Positions 48,166-59,497 of a stretch of 64,000 nt of DNA are shown here, in pieces. The notes under the pieces are model-generated. The model saw only the letters and a program-made list of their open reading frames with translations, did not search any database and was not told the origin of the DNA. The stretch spans positions 22,251,948-22,315,947 of the forward strand of contig CM072516.1 of the NCBI GenBank assembly GCA_036898135.1, given 5' to 3'. Numbering within the stretch: position 1 is the first letter of the stretch; the number at the start of each line of letters is the position of its first letter. This DNA is from Oncomelania hupensis (taxonomy: Eukaryota > Mollusca > Gastropoda > Littorinimorpha > Pomatiopsidae). The translations under genes and the position numbers were made by a program.

Positions 48166-49767
48166 TAAAATACAACCTGTTATAGTTTGAAAAAATAATT
48201 ACGTAAAAAAATACGAAAAGGTCGATATACAAAAAATGTAAGCGCAGATATTTCCTTTGGAAGTTTATAACTCGATAACCTTGTTGCGATATCAATAACA
48301 AACGTGAACATGCAGAGATCGATCGCAAAATGCGAGCACGGAAATTCCTCTGAAGATTATTTAATAGTGTCGTCGTTAAGAGCGCAGTATCCAGGACCAG
48401 AGTGAGAGACATATCAATATTGGAAGGCATGCATACATAACAGCTATCTAAGTTAAAACTACATTTACAGGTAAAAGTTATGATCAATGACTGACACATG
48501 TCGCAAATGTTTAATATAAATGTATTGTTCTTTTTAATACCAACATTTTTATTTTAACCCTAGTTAAACAACAACATCCGATAGTGGTGTAGGTGTTAAC
48601 AGTAGGTTAATTTCCAATCATTCTGCAGGAATTCCATGATGTGAGCGTATCAGATATGATGCAAGACCCTATTTAAGGAAGGAAACCTTTTCACTGACAA
48701 AGTTACAACAATAATTGTGTTGTGGTCGAGTACAGTATAATACCTCCCAGGGGACCCTTCGTTATTGAAAAGGTTTTCCACGCGTAATTGTTGACAAGAG
48801 TGTTTCGGATTTAAAATTCTTGACAAGAGTGTTTCGGATTTCAAACGCATAACAAGTGACTTTGACTCCCTCTGAACATTTCAGACTTACGCGCACGACA
48901 CATGAGACGCCTGCTAACTGGGGAAACCCTACGACACGTTGACGACCCGAAGAAAAAAAAACACAACTAACCCGGTAAGACCACCAACAACGATACTAAT
49001 AGGAAAGCTGCTGCTGCTGCTGTGGCTGTGGCAACAGAGGAACCACACCCAGCCCTGCTCATGTCTTCTGTCTCAAGTATCCAGTTACATATGTACAAGG
49101 AAACTTCATTACGAAGCAAAGAAAAAGCGTCTGGAGCAGATGCTAGCTAGACATCCTCTGTCACTATCTTGGGTTCCATGCGCTGGCAGGTAATACTGAG
49201 TGTCTGAAACCTAACAGGTCTGAGCTTTAAATAAGATATGAACTTTAAACTGGTCCAGGCCAAAGCCAAGACGCTCTGATGCCAGGTAGAATGGCATGAA
49301 GCACCACTGTCTACAATCGCCTTTACAGACTGGTGCACATAGACTACTCTTAATCTTATAGCAGGCAGAAAGAAAGAATGAAACAAAAGGACAATGAATA
49401 GATCTTCAATGTTAAGCAAAGCGTTAGTTTATTTAATCTTTATCAGTGTAGAAGTCCAACCTGTTTTGCACTGCAAATTCAAATTATAAGATATTACACC
49501 AAATGGCATGGAATGGTTGTGTGGGTGCGTGTGGGTGTGTGTGTGTTCCACTACTTTTCAGGCTATCAGTACAAAAGTGTACGAACAGCAATGTCAAAGT
49601 CTGCATCCTAGCCAAGAACATGACGTCTTGTGTGGCAAGGTATGGTTCTTGTTTGACGCTGTCAGTCAGATAGAACTGAAACCAACCCATACTTTTACAT
49701 TCTACACGTAAACTCCCCCTTCTCTACCCCTCACCCCCCAATTTCCACATCTATTACTAATCTTATT
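48166..49767. other. Gene-free stretch
   Basis: It contains a local duplication near 48796-48845 (TTGACAAGAGTGTTTCGGAT occurs twice about 27 bp apart). No gene was recognised. Confidence 0.45.
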
Positions 49768-49818
49768 TATTATTATTTTTTTTTATTAATTATTATTATT
49801 ATTATTATTATTATTATT
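49768..49818. repeat. (ATT)n microsatellite
   Basis: Interrupted ATT repeat immediately before the SINE body. Confidence 0.93.
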
Positions 49819-49992
49819 TCGGGGGTTTTCTCCGGGTACTCCGGTTTGCTCCCCAAGCAAAATGTCAAAAATCACAACTAATGTTAGGTAGGTTGGGTTT
49901 GGGCGCGCCACAGGCTGCGACTACGCTTTCCTCAGGGGAGGCGGCCCAGAATTTCCCTATGGAAAAGGGACAATAAGGTAAATAAATTTTTT
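49819..49992 (+). mobile_element. 5'-truncated SINE (family 2 body)
   Basis: It matches the body of the element at 15608-15930: TTTTCTCCGGGTACTCCGG, GGGTTTGGGCGCGCCAC, GCTGCGACTACGC and GGGGAGGCGGCCCAGA. The tRNA head is missing. It sits between two ATT microsatellites. Confidence 0.85.
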
Positions 49993-50006
49993 AAAAATTA
50001 ATTATA

Positions 50007-50008
<2 letters not shown>

Positions 50009-50097
<89 letters not shown>

Positions 50098-50098
50098 T
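50009..50098. repeat. (ATT)n microsatellite
   Basis: About 30 ATT units. Confidence 0.98.
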
Positions 50099-51665
50099 TA
50101 CCCTACAATCTTCCTTCTTTTTTCTGTTTAGGACAAAACATAAATTAATATTAAGAACCTATAATCTGTGTTTTTCTATTTAGCAAACACAAACCCATAT
50201 TACTTTGTCTAATTTTTTTTAAAGGTAATTTGGCTGGTTACAGCACTTTAGCATCAGTAAAGTTGAATTCTTGGAACACCCAATGCCAGAAAATCTCATG
50301 TGTTAGTAGAAATCACCACCTCTAACAAAACACAATTATTGACTTTTGCTGGTCAAAACAGCAATCCTCCAACGTATTGAAAAAAGATGCTTCTGGAGGA
50401 AGAAAGCATGCCGTATTATAATATGCGTAGTCTAAAATAGGCAAAGTTGTTGAAATACTGTCAAAACTCGCAAACGAAACAAAAGAAATTCCGTTGCACC
50501 TGCCACCAAGATCGTGGGTTGGTATTTATTATTTCAAGAACGTTTGTAAGGTAAGAGGTAAGAAAAACATCGTGTTCGTGTTCTCTTCAAAACCTCGTTT
50601 TACGTGCTGAGTGCATTCCTGCCGCATAAACTTGCGCTAGAAAGAAGCATTTTTGCGTACTGGGACGATTTTTTTACAAGCCCAAAAAAAAAAAAAAGGA
50701 AGGCAACCGCTCTGCTCATCCTCGTCCGTCTAACTTATCTCCCTTCACACCCACATCCTTCCACATCGGTGTTTGGTCATAAAGGTAGGGAGGAGATTTA
50801 TAAGGTAAATACATATGCAACATTATCAAAACCTGCACAAACACCCCCTCCTCCCCTCCTCCCAGACATCGCACGCTCCACTCTCTCGCTCACTGCCATT
50901 AATCTTTGACTTCTCTTTGCGAAGTAAATAAACACAATACAGAAAATGATTAAACCTGCCCTCGAAACCAGATCAAGCTTGCGCTATCTCACGCCAGCTA
51001 ACAAAAGACAACGAGCTCTTGTAGGCTCTTTGGCCTGGCATCATCCGTTAAACAAAGGGGTCGGGGTGTGTGAGCCGAGCACTGGTTAGGTCATGCGTGT
51101 GGGGAAACCAAGAGAAACGCGGGATGGAAAATAAAATTAAGAGTGAGACAGGTATAGTACCAACGCCAGTACCAAGACAATGGGAAGAAGATGCAGGTTG
51201 GGTACCACCCAGATCGTCTTGGCTCTGATGACCTCATTATCCATCGCCTTTCCACAAGAAGGTCCTGTTACTCCTCTTTCCCGAACCAATGACTTCCCTT
51301 ACTGTTTAATCACTTACCTCCCTTACTAAGCAGCGTTTATAGTTTGACTTCTTAAAACTAATTTACTCTTGCTAAACACATCTTTGCAGAAAAGGCTATT
51401 CAGGCTACTTTACCACAAAGAGTATTGCGTGTGTATGTGTATGAGTATTGCGCGTAACAAAGTGAAGGATGGAAAAAGTGTGTATGTGTGAGCGTGTGCG
51501 TGTACGTAAATTATTTCAGTATTTGATAACAATGCTTTTCAGTACAAACCATAGTTTGACTAGAACCCAAGACGATCGAAGCAACAAAAATTAACATGGT
51601 TTCGTACTGTGAACAGGATGTGTTCTTCGTGGCATTATTTGCGTCAGCTATATTTAATCGTTCAC

Positions 51666-51670
<5 letters not shown>
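50099..51670. other. Gene-free stretch
   Basis: A/T-rich sequence. No exon or element ends were recognised. Confidence 0.45.
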
Positions 51671-51731
<61 letters not shown>

Positions 51732-51732
51732 C
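51671..51732. repeat. (CT)n(CA)n compound microsatellite
   Basis: About 18 CT units pass directly into about 13 CA units. Confidence 0.98.
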
Positions 51733-52894
51733 GCGCATTTTCCCATCCATTTAATCAATAACAAAGGTGGAAAAAACAATGTTTCTGACGTAAATGTACC
51801 AATTCCATTTTAGCAACGAAAGTTGGAAAACTCAATAAGTCTTATTATAACATACATAGTCCTGAGCCATAGTATTCTGAACTATTGATCCTTTGATCCG
51901 CGAATTCCAAGAACTACAGTCTTACGGTGAAACACAGGATTCATAGACCAATTCTAACACACATCTCAATACAAACCTTTAATAAAGTAGTAAACTTACG
52001 AACACAACCCCTTTTTGCAATTTAAATTTTTTTAAAATTTGTCTCTTAGATTTAAAGAGGACAACCAACGTGAACTCCAAATGGAAAACTGAGGAGATAT
52101 AAGCGAAACTGAGCAAAACCTAATACGCGACAATTGATTAAATCAACTTCAGATTCAGAACAAATCCATCGTTCTGCCAGGTAAGAGGGAAAATCAAACA
52201 ATGGGAGCAACCGACATTTGTTCTATAAAACATTCTATCTGCAAAAACGAAGAAGATAGGGAGCATGCTGATAAAAAGAGCTGAAGACTGATAGCTCTGC
52301 CTGACTTCCTACTTTGGTTAGACTTATACTAATGTCAATACAAGAGGGTGGGAGAAAGGAATAAGGAGGAGGAGGAAGAGAAGGGGAACTGAAGGAAGTT
52401 ATAACTGACCTGCTATATATGTATTAGATAATAATATAGAGAGAATACAAACCGGAGTAGGACGAAGAGAAGGGGGAACTGAGGATTGATGGTGTACTTG
52501 CTATTTGTGTTATATGGAATTGATAATTTAAAGCGGAGGCTGAAGAATGAGAATGAGGAGGAGGAGGAACTGGAGGCTGATACAAGGAGAAGGAAGAAAG
52601 CAAAAAGATGAAGAGGAGGAGGAGGAGGAGAAACTGTAAGTTGATTAGCTGACTCGCTAACTTCGTTAGTACTGACAGTATAAAGAGGAGGAGGAGGAGG
52701 AGGCGACCTCACAAAAAGCATCGAACTCATCAAAAGACCTTTCACCTTGAGTAGAAATCCAGCAAGACTGACAAGCTCTTCCTGTTTACACTAGAAAAAC
52801 AAACGCGGTGCTGACATTGATCTTCGTCATTAAGGTATGCTGATGCTGATGCCGATGCTGAGCTGTACCAGATCTACCAGGCCTACGCTTCATA
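51733..52894. other. Gene-free stretch
   Basis: Includes purine-rich GGA clusters at 52360-52385, 52555-52632 and 52684-52702. No gene was recognised. Confidence 0.45.
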
Positions 52895-53825
52895 GCCGTA
52901 TGCATGAAAAGGGAATAGAGTAGTTATTCCGGAATATGCAGCTATTCCAAAATTGCAGACCACTATTTCGTATGCATAAAAGCGTATTCTCTTTCCTTAT
53001 TCCGGTATAAAGTTATACCATCCTTTCTGTTTCCGTAACTGAAACAAAATGGCCGCTGTTGTTGTGTATCGGTAAAATCGCAGACGACAATACGTTAGAA
53101 ATCGTATTTGTCGAAATCGATTTCAACCATTCGAAAAGTTTGATGATGTGAAAATCATAAAATGTACGACAAATTCAGATTTAGGAGGAACGACATTTTA
53201 GACCTAACGGACGAAATTTCTGAGGACAAGTTGTGAATCGGCACGGATCTTTGCCACTACAAATTCGTTCGTTCGTTAAATAAATGAATATCCCCAGACA
53301 CGTAAGCATATTAGGGACGTAATATTATATTAAATGTTAATTAAGATGCGGCTAAAAATGTTCTGATGCCACTTCCTTTCAGGATCACATTAAAAGCAAA
53401 TTTAAAAAAAATTAGGGAAGAGACAGTCATTAATTTTAAATACACAAGTTTCTGATAGCACTTCGTTTTCATGCTAGTTGCACGATGCTTTGTGGGATAT
53501 GGCGCATGCGCAGGTGCAGGAATTTCCCTAATCTAAATATAGCACATGAGAATAGCTATTCTGTAATATCTAATAATAATAATAATACACTATTTTACAG
53601 GATGCTATGTACGCGCCTTTCCCCAAATCAATCAGACCCAAAGCGCGGCGATCTGTACCAACATACACGCTCACCTGTCTCATCCACCCTCACACACACA
53701 CAACAAATACACATCCATCACTCCACTGGAGTGCGTCATGCATACCAATTTGTGGTGAAAAATATTCTGGAATAGCTATACCGGTTTAGCCGATATTCTA
53801 TCATTATCTTTTTTGTGCATACGGC
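52895..53825. mobile_element. Inverted-repeat element (MITE-like), ~930 bp
   Basis: GCCGTATGCATGAAAA at 52895 and, reverse complemented from 53825, GCCGTATGCACAAAAA. A second inverted block TAGTTATTCCGGAATAT (52921-52937) pairs with TAGCTATTCCAGAATAT on the reverse strand (53762-53778). No target duplication is evident. The interior contains one 55-bp hairpin unit (53268-53321) and a block shared with 37868-37908, but no transposase. Confidence 0.6.
53268..53321 (+). repeat. Dispersed 55-bp hairpin unit, copy 5 (diverged)
   Basis: GTTCGTTAAATAAATGAATA then TCCCCAGACACGTAAGCATA and TTAGGGACG. The stem arms are reduced relative to the other copies. Confidence 0.65.
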
Positions 53826-54265
53826 CCTAGGGTAATTGATGATTAATGCGGTAATAAATACAAATTAACAAATTAATGAGAATGCCCTATCCGAGTTTAG
53901 TTTTGTTGGTTCATCCTATATTGACGCTGCGTGTCAACGTTCTTACTTGCGGACTGCCTTTCCCGTTTTGCCTTTGATATTACTGTTCCCTCAAACTGCT
54001 ACTGTGCAGGCAATAACAAACTATGAGCAGTATAAAAAAATCATCAACCGTGCGAAACCAGCACGTAAACAAAAATCTTGGAAACGATAGTTTTGTTTTG
54101 CACGGGATCCATTGCGACATACAGTACACAAGCTTGCAGTAATTGGTTTATATGCTAAATCCAGGTGTCCAGTGCGCTGATTACCTGCTCATATTGCTCT
54201 TTAATGCGCAATATAAAATTAAAATCTTTGTTACAGACACACAAACAAACAAATATACACACACT

Positions 54266-54267
<2 letters not shown>

Positions 54268-54339
<72 letters not shown>
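54268..54339. repeat. (CT)n(CA)n compound microsatellite
   Basis: About 29 CT units followed by 7 CA units. Confidence 0.98.
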
Positions 54340-55246
54340 ACTTCCAAGTTAAGGTAATGAAGCAAAAGAGTAACTTTAAGCTATAATAATGTACAGCTAA
54401 GAATCAGCATAATGCTAATAAAACTGGTTAACTAAACGTTGCACTGAGGTATTAGCTCTGCGAAAGCTCACTACAGACATTGCTTAAAAAGAGGTCATAG
54501 AAGCGTAAAGACATTGTAGTAAATTATGGCAAAATGAAGATATATGACGGCTGGCGCGCAAGCCTGAATGAGCGTGGCAAAAGCCCAGGCCTGGGTCCTC
54601 TAATGCCAAGAAACACAAGAAAAGCCATCATGATGAATGCATTAAGGGGCACTACTCAATTACTATACTATAGTCTTTGGCTAAGGTTGAAAGGCATTAT
54701 GATACCATAAACTGAAAGGTATGTAAGTTTATTTGGCTTAAAAGGCATTACGATTTAGTCTCTGGCTAATATTGACCTTTTGGCTAGTATAAAAAATACA
54801 CTGTAATTTAGTACATGTATACGGATTGATCTTAAACTTTTAATGTGAATAAAATAGTTAAAAGTCGTTCGCTGTTCTTACTTTTCTTCCCTAAAATTGT
54901 AGTTGGTCGTCTAGACTGCGATATATTGAAAATGTTGTAACGAACCAAGATCAATCCCCCTGGAACTCACTTCCATCCTCTTTATACAGAAAGTTTCCAG
55001 TGAGTGTGAATGAGAACAAAGCATTTTTAATCTGTATACATTGCTTCATTAAAAAAAGATCGCATTTAGAATGAATAAAGGTTTTAACATAAGAGGTGAG
55101 AGGGAGGGAAGGGATATTTTTGTGTGTGTGTGTGTGTGTGGCAAGAACTGAGGATTGTAGGTGAAAAAAGCGCAAGAAGCGATGTATTCTTAATGACAGT
55201 TTGACGTCGTCTAAGGTTAACCGAATTCCTAAGCTTCACAACTTAG

Positions 55247-55297
55247 AAGAGGAGGAGGAGCAGGAGGAAGAAGAAGAAGAAGAAGAAGAAGAAGAAG

Positions 55298-55329
<32 letters not shown>

Positions 55330-55422
55330 GTAGTAGCAGTAGCAGTAGTAGTAGTAGTAGTTGTAGTAGTAGTAGTAGTAGAAGAAAAGAAGAACAAGAA
55401 GAAGAACAAGAACAAGAAGAAG
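55247..55422. repeat. Compound (GGA)(GAA)n(GTA)n microsatellite
   Basis: GGA units, about 20 GAA units (55266-55327), then about 18 GTA/GCA-type units (55327-55381) and GAA/CAA units. Frames across it are artefacts. Confidence 0.97.
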
Positions 55423-56389
55423 TGCCTATTCTGAAGTGAGAAAGAAAACAACACCACAGAGTTGTATTTTGTAGCGATTGTATCTTCTCACGGCACCACA
55501 GTCCCAATTAGCCACCTGTTGCGATGCAAACTGGGAGGATTATGTTGCCGTCTACAATGAGGAGATGCCGCAAGGAGTCAACTATTCCAAGAAAGTGTTT
55601 TTTTTTTTTAAATTTTAAATGTGCATTTTCATGCTATATTACGATACACAGAGCAAATAATGACTTTTAATTAAGACAATTACAGCTTTATACGTGCACA
55701 CCGAATTGAAGGCTTTTTATGAAATCGCATTAGACGGGCGTCGTTAATCCTCTCGAGTTCCAAGTCCCAGTTGCATCAAGCAACCATGCCCAGTGATGTG
55801 TCAAATACAGTGCTCGAATTCTGCTGGACGCTGTGACTACAGTCATATACCAACATTTTTTTTTCCGCTGAGACTATGCTTGTGGGTACAAAGACCTCGC
55901 CATATAGCATAGGCAGAAAAGGGAGTAAGCTTCGTCAAGTCTTAGCTGCGCTGTGTGAGAACACGCATGATAGTGCTGCAGTGTAGGTCTCAAGAAACGA
56001 GTAGAACCAAAACTCTTTATTTAATGGTTGGAACATAATATTTAAATTAGTTCCCGCTTAGTTTACACTAATTAAAAATAAAATCTATATTCTTAAAATT
56101 AGTTATAGTATCCACAGAGATTAAATGTAGCTTTAGCTCTTATTTAAATCTATTCAATTGAACAGTTTTATGTGGATAAAATCGTCCTATTCAGACTCGG
56201 TCATCTGGTTTTACTGACGGTCCCTACTAGACAGGATGGCGATGTCCAGTACGTCACAGCATCCCAGGAGGACGATGAAGCTCTTGTTTGATTGTTGTCA
56301 GATGTGCCCCTGGCGCGACACGCTCCTACACGTGCATCCCGTCAAAATCATAAGTTTATCGCAGTGCGAGCGTTTTAAACAAATTGGGC

Positions 56390-56452
56390 GACACACACAG
56401 ACACACACACACACAGTCACACACACACACACCCACACACAAACACACACAT
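56390..56452. repeat. (AC)n-rich simple repeat
   Basis: Interrupted AC repeat. Confidence 0.93.
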
Positions 56453-56620
56453 TTGTATAAAACGCTAGTGAGTCATTGTAACTTAGAAAAGAAATTCGCA
56501 ATAGTAAAGTTTGCGAATGGAGTGTGAGAAAATTGCCCCTACAATACATTAGAAGAAAGAATTTCATTAGAAGAAAGTATTTCAACCCAGTACTCAAATG
56601 TAGCGTCTAAAACGTATAAC

Positions 56621-56705
56621 AACAACAAAACAACAACAACAACAATAACAAGAAGAAGAAGAAGAAGAAGAAGAAGAAGAAGAAGAAGAAGAAGAAGAAG
56701 AAGAA
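56621..56705. repeat. (ACA)n then (GAA)n microsatellite
   Basis: ACA units to about 56650 followed by about 18 GAA units. Confidence 0.96.
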
Positions 56706-58297
56706 ACGATTTCATAATTAAAAAATTACAAATAAAAAAATGGCAATACAAATGTCAAAGATGAACACAACAATCTAAAAAATAAAATGGCTAGCTTAAA
56801 TGTAAGACAGTACTGTAATTAAATAAGCAATAATGAAATTAATGATTCGAGTAGAACATGGTGACAATTTAATATAATTTGATTTAAAAGGAAGAGTAAT
56901 GTTGCAATACTGATCTGAACAATCAACGTTTAAGAGAAGAAAAAAATCGACAAACAAACTATAAACATACTAATAATGAAATACATCAAAAACTATAAAT
57001 ATTAAAAAACATTAAAATGCTAGATGCACAATAAACGAATATAGTTAAACAAGAATTGAAGAGCTGTCTTTTATTTATCAATAAAAGTTGCCGTAGTCAA
57101 ATATTTTTTTGAAATCACATGACTTTCTAATTTACTGCAATAATCTTTAAACGAAATAATCAAAACAAATCTACTAATATTTCGGGTATATAATTAGTAG
57201 GCCTCGATCGTTAAAATTAGTACGACTAAACCATGAAATTGGAAAATAATTATTATACTTTAAAATCAAAATAATTCAGCAGCTTGCTAACATGATCATA
57301 CTTCTCCTAAATAGCTATAACTCCACATGAAAAAATACGATTTAAATAGGAAACTTGTAACAAAAGTAATTGAAATACAAACGCAAATGTCATACAAACA
57401 GTTAGAAAATCACTTCTGCTTAACTCCTCACATAATGTCTCAAATTAAAATCAAGGTGAAAAGAACCTACATTCTTTGAATCAATTGTTGATTTACTTTA
57501 AATAGTAAGCGCATCATTTTTAGCGCTGTGAATTGTGTGTCCACCTCACGGCAGTGCTCGTTATAATTATAAAACAACAATATAGTGAACACTGCATACA
57601 GGATAAATAAAAGACCGAATAAAGAGGATTTTTTTTTTACGTCACAGCACAGCTATATATAAGCTACATTAAAAATAATAATAATAATAAAAACCCACAT
57701 CAAATGCAACCAGTCTATCTAAACAATTAACACACACATACACACACAAAATAATAATAATAAAAACATTTAAAAACAACAACACCACACAAATAACGCA
57801 AACATACCAGTCAAATTTTTAAAAATGGCAAGATTTCAGACATATTATATTATGAATACACGGTGTATAGATATCCTATCACTGGAACAATGTTACCATC
57901 ACTGTCCTATTTAATAGCGTGAACAGTAGTCACAAAACGGAATGGCTCAAATTGAAAGACTAAAGCGACTAGAAAAAGATAGACAATTAAAAAAAAAAAT
58001 AAAGCAAACATTAAAAAACAATGGTCATGTAGAAAGTGAATAAAAAGTACAACGCAAGCGCTAACTGCAGCGGCGGTGCATGTACGCAACATAAAGACCT
58101 TTTGCAGAAAGTTCTCTGAGATAACCCAAAGACGGAAAGGCGCTGACATATCAAGATTCCGATACATAAACGACTTCCTCCTTTAATCTTGATTTAAGTT
58201 TCCATATGAAAAGCAACTCAGCTTTATTTTTTATGATGTATTTTTATGTGAATGTAAAACTCAAAGATATTTCATTAGAAATGGCGCTATATAAATG

Positions 58298-58299
<2 letters not shown>

Positions 58300-58367
<68 letters not shown>

Positions 58368-58379
58368 ATTATTTATTAG
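58300..58379. repeat. (ATT)n microsatellite, tail of a retroelement
   Basis: About 25 ATT units directly after GCGCTATATAAATG, so it probably grew from a retroelement tail. Confidence 0.95.
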
Positions 58380-58944
58380 TTATTATTATTATCTGGCTCT
58401 TTGTACCAAGGTGTATTCTTCATGTGCGACTTTCTTTTATTACTCCATAATGAAATAGCCGTCTCCAAAAGGCCAAACTTGAATAAAAAAAAAAACCACG
58501 TTAATTGGTGCTGATTACGAGGGTACCTCACTGTTCTGTCCAGCGAACCTTTTCGAATTGAGAGGTCCCCAAACTGCACATACAATTATTATAATTCAAA
58601 GATTGTTGCAGGACTGTCAAGAGATCTCGGTGATCCACATTAACATGCAATTTACGCCATCTAAAGCGACCGGCAAATACCTTATTTTCTTGTGAAATTT
58701 GGGTACAACATTGTCAATAAAAATATATATAACAAAACTGCAATGGTTTGTAGTATATTTTATTTTTCTGCGAGAAGTGTTTAGGAACGTGCCTACGTTT
58801 TGGGGACCTTCAACGGACTGCCGAAATCTATGATATTTTGACAACGCCAAGGGAACTAAGAGACTTCTGGGTCAGTCAGCGGGCCGGACCGTCTTTGGGT
58901 CGTCTTGCATTGAAGAGGATTGTGAGTGCGTGTTGAGTACCAAC

Positions 58945-59256
58945 CTAGTTCTCCTGTAGTGAGCTCTATGGGGTCGCTGGGCTTGCCGCGGCCAATGTGA
59001 TTGACGGCCAGCACGCGGAACTCGTACCGCGTGAAGGCCTTCAGGCGAGTCACCGTGTGCACCGTCGGCGCAATGTTGCCTATCTCCCGCCACTCCCCTC
59101 GCCCGCTGCCATCTCCCCCTGGCCCGGACCCGATCACTCTGTACTGGACAACGTAGGACTGCCCTGACTGTCCGCTCCTGCCGCTATCCCACGACAGTTT
59201 GACGGACGACGCCGTGACCTCGGAGGCGAACAGGCGGGAGGGAGGGCCCGGCAAAG
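58945..59256 (-). CDS. Lar: Fibronectin type III exon, LAR-type receptor protein tyrosine phosphatase-like
   Basis: Exactly 312 nt, starting after CCTCAG (acceptor) and ending at CTAG/GTTGGT (donor). Both boundaries are in phase 1, the usual symmetric phase for FN3 modules. The protein starts LPGPPSRLFASEVTASSVKL then SWDSG, has SYVVQYRV, EWREIGN and VTRLKAFTRYEFRVLAVNHI, and ends GRGKPSDPIELTTGEL. These cover the seven-strand FN3 fold, including the conserved Trp, the Y-x-F-R-V strand and N-x-x-G-x-G-x-P-S. The pattern ALPxPPxxL...TAxSVxLxWDSG with FRVLAVNxIGRG is that of the first FN3 domain after the Ig domains of LAR/PTPRD/PTPRF/PTPRS proteins. These are cell-adhesion receptors of neurons and growth cones. 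A Gly/Ser-rich insertion (GSGPGGDGSGRG) is unusual. A different neuronal FN3 protein remains possible. No other exon was recognised, so the product is partial. Confidence 0.8.
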
Positions 59257-59497
59257 CTGAGGACGCGGTAGGCAGAAGGCACGTTAATGATAACCACACC
59301 AACAACACCCCGCGTGCATTGTTCAAGGAAGATGAAGAAAAGGAATAACACGGACCGACAGAGGATGGAGAGGAAGAAGACATAGTGCAGTGGCCAGGTG
59401 GTGAAATCACTGTGTCCTTCCTAGCACTACTATAACGTTGTGCTCTACTGCTGCCTGCACACTCACTGTGCTGCAAGTCAAGCGCGGTCCCCGTCAT
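59257..59497 (-). other. Open frame upstream of the FN3 exon: intron or alternative first exon with signal-like peptide
   Basis: The FN3 frame stays open upstream to an ATG at 59497, with another ATG at 59383. Just before the FN3 domain it encodes GVLLVWLSLTCLLPTASSA, which would make a plausible signal peptide cleaved directly before the domain. On the other hand, a pyrimidine-containing tract and CCTCAG at the boundary support an intron here. I favour the intron reading, but an alternative 5' exon producing a secreted or Ig-less isoform cannot be excluded. Confidence 0.35.

Larger units (their letters stand above)
53826..58944. other. Gene-free stretch with simple repeats
   Basis: Contains the microsatellites listed separately. 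The segment at 58261-58300 (GGCGCTATATAAATG) is a LINE/SINE-type 3' end running into the (ATT)n repeat. No exon of the FN3 gene was recognised here. Confidence 0.45.

Noticed and set aside
48104..48499. 131-codon minus-strand frame
   Set aside because: It begins in a decayed SINE and has no domain-like pattern.
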